Shown here: positions 49,165 through 59,881 of the stretch, piece by piece
How the letters are laid out: the number at the start of each line of letters is the position of its first letter
Numbering within the stretch: the first letter of the stretch is position 1
Source: Tetrahymena elliotti 4EA
Taxonomy: Eukaryota; Ciliophora; Oligohymenophorea; Hymenostomatida; Tetrahymenidae
Length of the DNA stretch: 64,000 nucleotides
Direction: 5' to 3'
Assembly (NCBI GenBank): GCA_000231825.2
Contig: JH720293.1
Location: 1,054,001-1,118,000 of the forward strand
Translations under genes and position numbers: made by a program
The notes under the pieces: model-generated
Told to the model about the DNA's origin: nothing
The model's input: only the letters and a program-made list of their open reading frames with translations
Databases searched by the model: none

Positions 49165-50875
49165 CTTAAATTTAATCAATTTATCTGTTTATTCTACTTA
49201 TTTTATGATTTAAATATTACAAATTATTTCAATTTAATTTTCAATTAATTAACTAAAATCTAATAGAAATATACAAATATTAATAAGATTGATCTAGATA
49301 TCTCTCTCTGTATTAATCTAAACTTACAGTAGTTTTTTTTTGTTGCAAAAAGTAGACTAAATTAATTGTTCTTTAAGTTAAAAGAAAGTTCATAAAATAT
49401 TTATAAAATAGCTACAAAAGATGATAAAAATGGATTTTTGTGAAAATAGTTTAAAAAATATGATGAAGTTATTTATATTTGTATATATTTACTTTAAAAA
49501 TATACAAAAAGAAATAAATATGATTGATTCAAATTTGAAAAATTACATTAAATTTAGATTATTTTTACTTGGAATTAAAATACAAATCATAAAATATTTC
49601 AAATAAATTAGATAAAAATTCAATTTTTGTGTAAACTTTTCTAATTAAATTTTTTTTTATTAAAATAAATGATGAGAAAATTAATGATCACATAAATAGT
49701 AATCTATTATTTATTAAAATATACAAACAACATTATTTATTATTTTTAATCTTTCTCATTAATTTTATTTGAATTATAAAAAAAATTAAGTTGAAGAAAT
49801 TGTATTAGATACTTATTTTACAAATGCTATTCCAATTTTAAATTTTATCTATATTCTTTTACAATATAAAATTAAATCTTTTTATTGATAAAAAAATCCT
49901 TTTTACAAAGAAAAATTTGATTTTTTTGAATATACCATTTACTATTAATTTAGTTTTTTCAAAAAAATATTAAAAAATTTAACTTAAAAATCGATATCAT
50001 CTTATCAAACAACAAAAATAAATAAAAAAATACTGAGTCTTTGTAGTATTTAATCGCTCTATTTAATAATATTTCAAATAAAAAATATGAGTTTGAATTA
50101 TTTAGGAATAATCTAAATATAAAATTTGATTTATTATTGTAATAATTGATTTTATTCTGTAAAACTTATGTCTTATTATTTAAAAAAACAAAATCAACAA
50201 ATTAAATTTTAGATCATTTACTAAGCTTATTTATTTTTTCAATATCATTTTATTTTACTTATTACATCTAGCTTAATTACTTTAACTCACAAGATAAAAT
50301 TTATTTATAATAGAAATAATTAAATAGAAATAAATTTTGTTTTGTTATCAAAAAACTTTATATTTTTATTTTAAAATTTACATTGAATGTTATCCATTTA
50401 TAAAAATATTTTATTTCAGAAAAAAAATGTATTTTTACAATACTAAAATACAATAGAAAAATATTTATAAAGGAAAGGAGCAGAGAGTTGTTTGAGATTG
50501 TTTGCAAAAAAATTCCTAAAATCCTTTTGAAAGTAGATCATCCAATCAAAATGCAGATCTTAAGTAGATTTAGGAAATATGTCTATTTGCTTGTAAGTGA
50601 AAATTTGTATTGATAGACCAATAAATAGCTATAAATGGAATGTTATTTTTGAAAAACTTTGGGCAAGTTTAAAACATTGCATTGAAAATCAATGAAGCTT
50701 CAAAAATGCATTCATTACAAAAGGGAAAAAAAAGCTTAGGACTTTGTGAATTGAAAAGAAATAGCGAAATAAGAATCTATATATTCGTCAAAAAATCCTC
50801 TCTTTGATTTCTAAAAAATAAAAGAAATATATCAAAAAAATTAAAAAATTAAAAACAAAAAAGAAACATAAAAAA
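49165..50875. other. Long AT-rich upstream region of the H1-like gene
   Basis: Mostly featureless. A 61-codon ORF at 49421 lacks coding character. The last ~400 bp before the H1-like gene are less AT-rich and hold two CCAAT boxes. Confidence 0.5.
50542..50622 (+). promoter_or_regulatory. Two CCAAT boxes upstream of H1-like gene
   Basis: CCAAT at 50542-50546 (tCCAATca) and 50618-50622 (aCCAATaa), about 330 and 255 bp before the ATG. CCAAT elements are common in histone promoters, but these are short motifs and could be chance. Confidence 0.3.
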
Positions 50876-51181
50876 ATGGGATCCACCAAAAAATCTGCCA
50901 CCAAGTCTGCTTCTCGTGAAAGATCCAGATCTCCTTTAACCAAGACCTCTGCCAAGAAGTCTGCTGCTAACAGATCTACCTCCAAGAGCCCCGTTGCCTA
51001 AAAGAGATCTGTCACCCCCACCAAGAAGAGTGTTGGTAAGACCTCCGCCAAGGCTGAATCTACCAAGAAGTCTACCACCAAGTCTGCTTCCAAGACTCCT
51101 ACTAAGGCTTCTGCTACTAAGTCTACTTCAAAGGCTTCTGCTAAGAAATCTACTGGTAAGGCTTCTGCTAAGAAAGAATGA
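50876..51181 (+). CDS. Linker-histone H1-like basic protein without globular domain
   Basis: Intron-less 101-aa ORF made almost entirely of Lys, Ser, Thr and Ala (MGSTKKSATKSASRERSRSP...). There is no winged-helix globular domain, as in macronuclear H1 of Tetrahymena, which is essentially a C-terminal tail. Four S/T-P sites (Ser19, Ser38, Thr47, Thr74), three with a nearby basic residue, are candidate CDK sites; cdc2-type phosphorylation of macronuclear H1 is established for Tetrahymena. Codon use differs sharply from the neighbours: GCT, TCT, ACC and AAG dominate and only one TAA-Gln occurs, the pattern of very highly expressed genes here. At 101 aa it is shorter than the main macronuclear H1 as I recall it (~160 aa), so a minor H1 variant or H1-like protein is as likely. 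Confidence 0.75.
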
Positions 51182-51895
51182 GTAGAATGATTTGCATTTA
51201 AGACTGTCTTTACTTTACTTCATTAATTAATCAAATTAATTGTGTTATAATCTAATATGGAGGTGTTTTTATAAGGGTTTTCCATTCAATTGATCTTATA
51301 TCTCCCTGAATAATATATAAATATGTTAATGTATTTTTTTCCATTCTAATAATGTTTAAAGCATGTTCATATTTTGTGTGTTTTGCTAAGAGATATTAAT
51401 CTTTTGAATGATCTTTAACATTTTTTTTTTGGTCGACTGAAATTTCTATATGTTAGATATCTAATTTTACAAATCAAAACTTATTAGGAAGGAGGGAAAA
51501 GTAGAAGATTAGAGAAAGACAATCAAATTATTATTTTCATTTTTAAAAAATCTTCATTACAAATACAAATGATAATTCTTCTTTAATACAAAAAAGCATT
51601 GAATGAATGAATAAATACATACATACTGGATAAATTGTTATTCTCTTTTATTGATTAACATTTTATTCAATATTTTAATAATCACGCATAACCTTTCTTT
51701 GATTTTTGATTGAAAATAATCTATTTAATATTAAAATAAAGAATATATTGATTGATGAATTAAAACACAAAAATAATAATCAATTATTAAATATTAACTT
51801 CAAATTGTTTTCATTGAGAAATGAATAAAAAATCTGTTTAAAGAATCAATGATCAAATATTAATTCATTAATAAATAATAAATCTTAAGATATAA
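51182..51895. other. AT-rich convergent intergenic
   Basis: 3' flank of the H1-like gene; no ORF supported. Confidence 0.55.
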
Positions 51896-52649
51896 TCAAA
51901 ACTTTGTTATTTTTGGTATTTTTAACTGTGTTTTTGATTTTGAAACATAGTTTTCTTATTCATTTTAAAATTTAAGTTTTTTTTTAGTTAAAGAGGCTAC
52001 TATGTTCTTTTTTTATGTTATGGCTTTATTAATTTGGAGACACTTTTCATTTAATAATTCTAAGTTTTTATCAATTTATTTATCTAAATCTATTATACAT
52101 TTTTAATTCATTTTTTATATTTCGTTATCATTCGTTTTTAATATTTTTCTTATAGTTTCTATTTCTGATTACTCTACAACATAATCTTTTTATTTTTAAA
52201 TTGATCTTTTTATAGCAATTATTTTCACTTTCTCATTTTTTATTGTATTTTCTCCCTAAATTATTTTGTTTAGCTTCCAATTTTAAATTTTAATTTGATA
52301 AAAAATTTACCTCTTAAAATATTTCTTAATTTTCTTAGCTTTCTAATGAGTCTGATAATTTTATTTGTTGTTCTACTTCTTGTTATGAAATTTCTATTTT
52401 TTCTTCAATTTAAACTAATTATTAAATTTATTTTGCCTATTAACTATCAATTATATCTGTTGAGTTTAATTTTTTATTACAATTAAAACTATGCTAAATT
52501 TTATATTAATTTATTTCTTGTTTTGGTTAATTAGATGAAACATCTACTAAACTACATGCATTCAAAGGGTTTTAATTTTCTTTATCATAATATTAATCAA
52601 AAAACAAAATAAGTTTTAATGAAGATTTTGTATTATTTTATTATTGCAT
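51896..52649 (-). CDS. Coiled-coil protein, unknown
   Basis: Two exons, 52649-52311 and 52255-51896, with a 55-nt phase-0 intron; 232 aa. It starts MQQQNNTKSSLKLILFFDQ. From about residue 60 the sequence is a long charged helix (QQLVQIEEKIEISQQEVEQQ, VVEQSEIETIRKILKTND, IIDLDKQIDKNLELLNEKC), strongly suggesting a coiled coil, ending in a Lys-rich tail. Exon frames shift exactly at the intron, and each frame fails on the other side, which supports splicing. A standard-code plus-strand ORF at 52295 is its antisense shadow. No family recognised. Confidence 0.6.
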
Positions 52650-53050
52650 TTTGAAAACTAATTGAATTTTTAAATAGTAAAATAAATTAATTATATTTTA
52701 TTTATTTGGATGAGAAAATAGTTGAAATAAAAAATATCGTGCCTCCAAAGCTAAATAAGCCTAATTTAAGTAAAATTCAAAGATTTATTTCACTGGCTAA
52801 TTAGTTGGCACAAGGTGATCAATAAAAAATATCATTCTTGATTAAATGAAAATTTTATTGAATTGATTTGATTTGAAAGAAATTATAAATCTTTCTTGAA
52901 TTAATAAAGAAGAAAGATTCTTACTTTTTGTAAAAAAAAAGCTAACATTTGAGTGGTTTAATATTAATAAAAAGAACATTAATATTAATAATCAAACTAA
53001 TTGAGATTGCTAAACTAAAAAATAATATTGAATTTAATAAATACATCAAT
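52650..53050. other. AT-rich divergent intergenic
   Basis: Between the starts of the coiled-coil gene (-) and the calpain-like gene (+); no element recognised. Confidence 0.5.
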
Positions 53051-55867
53051 ATGAGCAGATTTAACCCAAGCAATTTAAGATAGTTAGATTTAAATCAGAT
53101 CGATTTTCAGTAAGATACACATTTTTCAGATGATGAATCATTAGAAGACTTTAAAGATAAAGCAAAAAAACTTATAAAAAGTGCATTCAATACTCCCACT
53201 CGAAGGGAATCTAAATCTATTTTGCATACAGCCAAAAATAGTTCTTAGAAATCTGTTAAATTTAATGAAGTAAAAATAGAAAAGGAAGGAGACAGTTTAT
53301 ATGTTTCAGAGGTCTATTTACCTCAAGGCTAATCTATAGATTCAGATTAATCAGTTTCATAATTTCATGATCCCAAGTATTTTTCATCTTAACCAAGCTA
53401 AAGTAAAAAGTAGAAAAAACTACTAGTTACCTAAAGAGACTCTTTGCTTTCATCTTAAGCTCCATTAAGCACAAGAAGCTAATCTGCTTATTCTTCAATT
53501 TCCAAAGACTTTTAAATTTATTAATAGCCATAAGAGTTTGTAGTTAGTTAATAAGCCTAGGATAGGTCATTCTCATCTTTAAATAGCTCCTTTGATGCAT
53601 AAAGCTACTATTCTGTGAATTGTAAAAATCCTAGCTAGTTAAAATATTCTTCAAAAAGAAGAGCAATGTCTGTTCGTTCATCTCTCTGTGAATAAGAATA
53701 TGATGTGCATCAGTTTGATGATCCTGTATATTGTAAACAAAAGTAAATAACTGAGAAATGGGAAAAAGCTCATAATAAAATTCTTATATAGGATGTTCTA
53801 AATCAATATTAATGTAGCTTAGGTAAGAAAATATTTTATTTGTAATTAAAGGATTAAAAAATATTTTAACTCATTAAAAAATGATACATTTTAATAATTT
53901 TAAAATATTAGATTCATTACTGAAATATTAAAAAGTGTCATAAACTAAAAATTTTGAAGATTCTTTGTTTCCTCCTTGTTTGTATTCTCTTGCTAATAGA
54001 TAAACTTCATATAATATAGATAGAATTTGTAATATATCTTGGAAACCGCTACATGCAATTATAGACACTTAGAAAAATATCACTCTAGGATAATCTATTA
54101 GCAGTAAAGATATTATGACGAATAACTGGCATCATAGTAATTTAGTTGATATATTGAGTGCATTAGCTGAAGAAAAACAAAGAATTAAGAATTTGCTTGA
54201 CTAAAATTTTTATGAAAATAATGAGAAAGGATGTTTTGTAGTAAGAATTAATTGTCAAGGGGTATGGAGATACATTCTATTAGATGATATCGTTCCTATT
54301 TTTAAATTAAGCAAAGAGCCTGTTTTTTGTTAAAATAAATTCAAAGCTCTTAGGAATATAGATATCTGGCCTTTTATGATCGAAAAGGCTCTAGCTTCTC
54401 ATTATTGTTGCTATGAAAAATTGGAGCATGCAGATATTGCTCATACACTATTTGATTTAACTGGTAAAATATTAATAGATTAATTTAAACATAATTTAAA
54501 TTTGATGAAAATAAAAATTAAAAACAATAATATATTTAATTAAATTAGGAGTTTTTTATACTTATTTATAAATTTGAATAGGTGCTCCTTATGAAGAAAT
54601 AAGTTTAAAAGAATAGCAGCTTACTTTAGCAGCTGTTGAAAAAGCTAATAACTTGAATTGGATAACTATGGTTAAAGCCATTTCAGAACATAAAAATATA
54701 TAGTAACTTATCCCAATATACAGACTTTACACAATACATAATGTTCAAACAAAAAAGAGAGTTAAGCTTATAGTTGTTGAATTAAAATCAAGAGATGATA
54801 ATGGTTACTTAAAATATTGTACTTATATAAAAGATAATTGGGATATAATGCCTCCTGATTTTTAAGAATATGCACTTTAATAAGCCTAGAATAGCCATAA
54901 AGTATTTATAACATATGAAGAACTTATAAATAGATTTGACAAACTTGTTGTAAGTAAAATTCATGATGATTATCACTAAGTTTGCACTAGAATCAATCAA
55001 AAATAGAAAAATACTGCAACTATGTTTAAGTTCCATCTTTAAAACCAATCTTTGTTTTATCTTTAAGTTAGTCAATTTGATAAAAGAAAAATGGCAAGTT
55101 CATATAGCTATCTTCCTTGCAGAATAATATTGTCTAAGTATGAGCCAGAGTAGTAACAATTTGTGTATAGATTTGGTTGCTATTAGATAGGAAGAGATAT
55201 CAGTTAAGAATTTAACTGTGAAGGAGGTGAATATTTAGTATCAGTTTTATTAGAAGCAAATGATGAATAAAATTTGCATGAAGCAAATCTTAGTTATTAT
55301 GGAGAGCAAAAAATATGTTTTGAGAAAATATCCTTTACATAAAATCAACATATATTTGAGTAGCAATTCTCATCATATGCAAAGAGTTAAATAAAAAGAA
55401 AACTTAGATTAGGCAAAGAAAAATATATAGATAACAGCTAATAGTTTTACTATTAGGCTCCAGCTACTCCTCAATAACTTGAAAAAATGGTCATGTTAGA
55501 TTAATATACAGGTGTAATAGTAGAAGTATACAATAATACTGAGTTAGTAACTCTTAATTTTGCTAAAAATATGAATGAAATAAATTAAAGCTAGCTTAAT
55601 TATATTAATAACGATATACAAGAAGAGTAAAAAACAAAAGAACAAGAAAATAGTGATTTAAACTCCAATTCTAGCTTGAAAAATCCTAAAAAGAATATAT
55701 CCTAAATTAAATCATTCTAGGTCTTGTCTGGTTAGGATAAAACTTTTATATATACAATTAACAATTATCCATATTCAATAATCTCAAAGCTTAAATAAAA
55801 TTTAAAGTAAACTTTTTAACAATATTTAAATTAGATTTAACAAAAATAAAGTTTTATTTAAAAATGA
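53051..55867 (+). CDS. Calpain-fold protein lacking catalytic residues
   Basis: Exons 53051-53822, 53912-54463 and 54582-55867; 869 aa. The first ~250 residues are Ser/Gln/Lys-rich and probably disordered. A calpain protease domain follows: FEDSLFPPCLYSL and ISWKPLHAII, then NNWHHSNLVDILSALAEEK, GCFVVRINCQGVWRYILLDD, WPFMIEKALASHY and FDLTGAPYEE, all at family positions. The Cys of the LGDCWFL motif is Ser333 (WHHSNLVDIL), the HAYS His is replaced (IYRLYTIHNV has Arg there), and no LRNPWG-like Asn motif is seen. It should therefore be non-proteolytic. The C-terminal half (YLPCRIILSKYEPEQ, EFNCEGGEYLVSVLL) resembles calpain-type beta-sandwich domains. A regulatory or scaffold role is inferred, as for other calpain-like pseudoproteases. 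Confidence 0.82.
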
Positions 55868-56267
55868 AATTAAAAAAAAAAATTAATATTTTTTTAAAAA
55901 ACAATTAGGATGTTCTACAATCTCAAAGGAAAAGCAGAAGAAGGAAAGTAGATTATATGAAATCATAAATTACTTGAGATCTCTAAAGAGATTTTTGAAA
56001 ATTTTGGTAGAATTATAAGCAAAATATATTAAATAAATTATAAAACCTTAGCTAAATTAAAAATTTTTCAATTTGTAAATATTAATTAAATTATATATAT
56101 ACTTGTTGGTAGGTGTCTACTATTTTTAATCATCAAAAATATTTGCTTTTTAAGATAAATTAATCAATCAGATTTGTGTTAAAGATATAAATATTAAATA
56201 ATTTATTATTATCTGTTTAGATATATTATTTATTCTTTACTTTAATATTTTTCTTTCAATATTAGTC
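55868..56267. other. AT-rich intergenic, no gene seen
   Basis: Spacer between two plus-strand genes; a 17-codon ORF near 55909 is ignored. Confidence 0.5.
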
Positions 56268-56984
56268 ATGAATTCTTTAATCCCTTAAGTAGAATTTTAA
56301 GAAGGAGAGGAAGTTAAATATAAAGCCGATTAAATTCCATTGAAAATTTCTAGTAATATGACAGATAATTTTGTTATATTTAATGATGGAATGCTCTGCA
56401 TTACTAATTAAAGAGTTGTTTTTGCTAATGTTGATTCAAAAATATTCTAACTTGAATATAAAAATGTAGTTTCTCATGGAATTTAAGATAAAAATCTTGT
56501 TTGCTATTTAAATGGAGGTGAATCTTAAGAAAATAATGACGAAGAAGAAGATGTTGCAGCTTATTAAGATGAAGAAGAAAAGCAATACTTTGCTTTCTTA
56601 ACTAATTCCAAGGATGAATTGATTAATTTACAAGGAGATTATGAAGTCAGATTTTCTTTTGAAAAAAATTTAAATGCCGAGATTAGCAGCGCTTTTAGTA
56701 TTTTCTCTGAATGCTCTGCTTTAAATCCCGATGCAGATGAAGATGAATCTCATGTAGCAAATTTAATGGGAGGAATGATGGGATTCGACTTTGATTCTAT
56801 GGTTACTGCAAAAGATATAGATGAGAATGGAAATCTAATTACAAATAAAGAAGGTTTTGGAGAATATGATGATTAAAATGAAGAAGATGAAGAGGAATAT
56901 ACTGATGATGAAGATGAAGAAGAAGAAGTTTAAGGATAAAATTAAAACAAACAAAATAATGGAGATAATATGGATATTGAGTGA
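56268..56984 (+). CDS. pICln-like protein (methylosome chaperone subunit)
   Basis: Intron-less, 238 aa, the same size as animal pICln (CLNS1A). pICln has a PH-like fold that holds Sm proteins in the PRMT5 methylosome for delivery to the SMN complex. The N-terminal half follows the PH-like strand pattern: GMLCITNQRVVFANV, FQLEYKNVVSHGIQDKN and VCYLNGG, interrupted by an acidic loop (ENNDEEED) where the family also has one. At ~145-160, FSIFSECSALNPDADEDE matches the family's helix and (L/H)-P-D-x acidic block, and the C-terminus is very acidic (EEDEEEYTDDEDEEEE). The chloride-channel label in old annotations is not supported for this family. Confidence 0.78.
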
Positions 56985-57626
56985 AATTAGTATCTAAAAA
57001 ATAACAACAATATGTATATATTTTGATAAATAATTATTAAAATTTTTGAAATTGTAGAGAAATTATATTAAGCATTCTAATTAAATATTTATTATTCTAA
57101 TTAATTTTAAATGATTTGTTAAAAAAACTATTTCTGGCTCTGAAAAATTTATAAAATAATTAAAGATATCAATTTTATAAAATTATAATATTAAAAAAAT
57201 AACAAAATCATGAAAAATTTGCGGTCTCTTACTCAAACTATTATTTTATAAAATAGCAAATAATTGATCTATTTTTATCGAAAAGTAAATAATGTTTTGA
57301 AATTATTATCGTATCTGCTTATTTTAACTATTTATTTCTCTCAACAAAACCATTTCTTTTTGTCAAAGAATGTAGAAAACAATATTTAAATGTCTTTTGA
57401 GTATTTTCTAATTAATTATTTTAAAAATAAAAAATATTTATATAAATATCTAAGATAACTACAAGTTTAAATATCTAGAATTCATGGCATTAAAACATTT
57501 AATTTAATTTTTCTATTCAAAATTAAGCTAATTTGAAATCAAAATAAACACTTTAATATGAATTTTAATTCGAAATTATTCTTAAAATACAAAAATAATT
57601 TTTCTTAAATTTTTTAATAATTATTT
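56985..57626. other. AT-rich convergent intergenic
   Basis: Between pICln (+) and the first Kelch gene (-); nothing recognised. Confidence 0.55.
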
Positions 57627-59473
57627 TCAAACTAGTAAAGAACGTATGACTGGTTAGGCACGTTGGGACTTATATTCATTGTTTTCAAAACTTAAGTAAA
57701 ATATCTTAAAAGCTTAGTTATCCAATTCTCTAAAAATAGGTTAAGTTATTGAGTAAGATTTATTACTCAGCTCAGCCTGATTAATTACTTCTATATCAAG
57801 CTTCATAAGATTATATTACTAAATTTTAGTACATTTCTTTAGGAATTACATATTTTCATCTAACCCTCCAAATATGTAAATCTAATCATTTACTTCAATA
57901 ATATTAGCTAAAAAGGATTGATTGAGACATTAATTCATTTGTTACAATTATTACCATTAATCGATATCAGGGAAATAGAATTCAAACAATGAGTCAGACA
58001 AAATTCTAGGAGTCTTAGATTATATTTTCTTTTTTAAATAAATAAACCATTTAATTTTATATAATGAGAAAATTTTTAATTACTTAGTCAGAAGTATTAG
58101 AGTCAAACAATATTCCTCCATATTTGACAATAATTTTATCTTGCCAAGAGCAAACTGAGGCATTAGAGGCTTTTTAATGTAAATTATTTATAGGAATAGC
58201 ATTGTGCTAGTTAACCTTTTGTAAAGATATTTTTTCACATTTAGCCAAACTACCTTCTTAATAATTATAACCTCCAATAATGTAGAGATAGTTTTAAAAG
58301 CAGCACAAACCAAAGCTGTGTCTTAGAGTCAGTAAACTGCTAACTTTTTTTAATGTTTTGTTTTCCAAATCCAGCAAAAATACTGATTTATAGTGCTCTT
58401 CATTGTCATAAGTTATACTCCTTTGATCATAACCTCCTACTAAATATATGTTATCATCACTAGCCAATATTGCTCTGTGACCATAAAAAATGTTAAATGA
58501 TAATTTATCCAAGACAATTTTTGTAAACTATGGGCTTACTTTAGTAGTATCAACATAGTAAAAATTTTTGGTATTTGGTTCAAAGTAAAAGAGCCAGTTC
58601 TTTCTAGAATTTTATGGAACTCTTTGCTTCTTTTAAACCATAAGCTTTCTTTTCAATTCATTTTTTTCTTAAGGTGTGAAGATTAAATTTTTTAATTCTT
58701 GCTAAAATGAACCGAAAAAACGCAGCACAACATCATCATCTATGACTCCATCAAATCTTTTTGTAAATTAATAAATAAATTATTTGATAAAAAATATTAA
58801 TATTAGAATTTGTTTGATGTTATTTATCATATCAAAATTTTTTAATTGAAAATGATGTTTAACATAAGAAATAATATTACTTTTTTGTTGTACGCTCATC
58901 AAAAAGTTATTCTAAACGAGCTTTTTAAAATTAAGTCTAATATGGTATATCTATTGTGCTAGTAAGCCTTATTATCTCTAACTATTCCTATGTACTTAAC
59001 TTAGAAATAAAGACATCTGTCTCAGTAATTTTTTCTTAAATTTCATTGTAAACTTCTTTTATTTTATCTTTAATGGGTTTTTCATATTCGTCTATCAGAA
59101 GGTCAATAAAATGATTGAATTCTTCATTAATCATTTTCTGAATATCTCTCAGCTCACTTATAATGTTGCTAATAGGTAACTCTGTATTTTCAATGTTTTG
59201 CATTTCTGAAGAAGCTTTTTCTTTTAAAAATTTCAGATCATCTCTAACTCTGAGAAGAATTTTCTCAACAGTATTCTTTTGATCCTCATATGATATATTT
59301 GTATTAATAGGCTCTGGTTCATTTTCTACTTTATATTTTTAATGAAAGCTTTAATGATTTTTCTGGCATTCATCACATAGCTCTTTAAAATTATTGCATA
59401 CTGGATGTAAACATATCCATCTAACTTATCTACCTTGCTATTTGCAACTATTTGTATTTGTACAAATTGACAT
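57627..59473 (-). CDS. B-box/coiled-coil/Kelch-repeat protein, copy 1
   Basis: Exons 59473-58881, 58756-58084 and 58013-57627; introns 124 and 70 nt; 550 aa. Residues ~4-47 form a B-box-like zinc cluster (SICTNTNSCKQQG, WICLHPVCNNFKELCDEC, NHQSFH). A coiled coil spans ~60-190 (DLKFLKEKASSEMQ, YEKPIKDKIKEVYNEI). The C-terminal half carries Kelch-type blades, each with a GG: YLVGGYDQ, YIIGGYNY, VKYGGILFD and YIFGGLDE, and conserved HSFGLCCF and EGSLAKCEK segments. Kelch propellers bind partners; with a B-box and coil and no RING or BTB, a cytoskeletal or adaptor role is inferred. It is a close paralogue of the gene immediately upstream (59882-62420). Confidence 0.82.
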
Positions 59474-59881
59474 TTCTCTGAAAATTGTTTAGATTTTTTT
59501 TGAATTAATAGTTAATTTATATTTATATTTGTTACAATTCTATAAATTAATAAATAGCAACTAAAAAATCAATTAAAATTTATATAAAACTTGAAACAAA
59601 AGATGCCCCCTTTATTTTTATTTATAATGAATAAAATTATAAATAAATAAATAATAATATACAAATAGAATGAATATTTTAAGTCTTTTTAGAAATGTTA
59701 ATAATTTATTTTACTGGCTTTTAACCATATTAATATATTCTTAAATTATTTACAAATTAATTTATTTTATAAAGAGAATTTTATTTTTTTATATTTTTCT
59801 AAAAGTTTACTTTAAGATATTCCTTGTGAGAAATTTGTACAGAATTGATTTTTGAAATTAAATTTTTGCTCTAAATCTTAA
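59474..59881. other. AT-rich spacer between tandem paralogues
   Basis: 408 bp between the stop of copy 2 and the start of copy 1; no ORF. Confidence 0.55.

Noticed and set aside
49421..49606. 61-codon Lys/Ile-rich ORF on +
   Set aside because: Isolated in AT-rich DNA, no splice context, composition expected by chance.
50994..51185. Arg/Leu/Pro-rich ORF on +
   Set aside because: Frame-shifted shadow of the H1-like gene; composition comes from the repeated codon pattern.
52295..52486. 63-codon Leu/Ile-rich ORF on +
   Set aside because: Antisense to the two-exon coiled-coil gene at 51896-52649.
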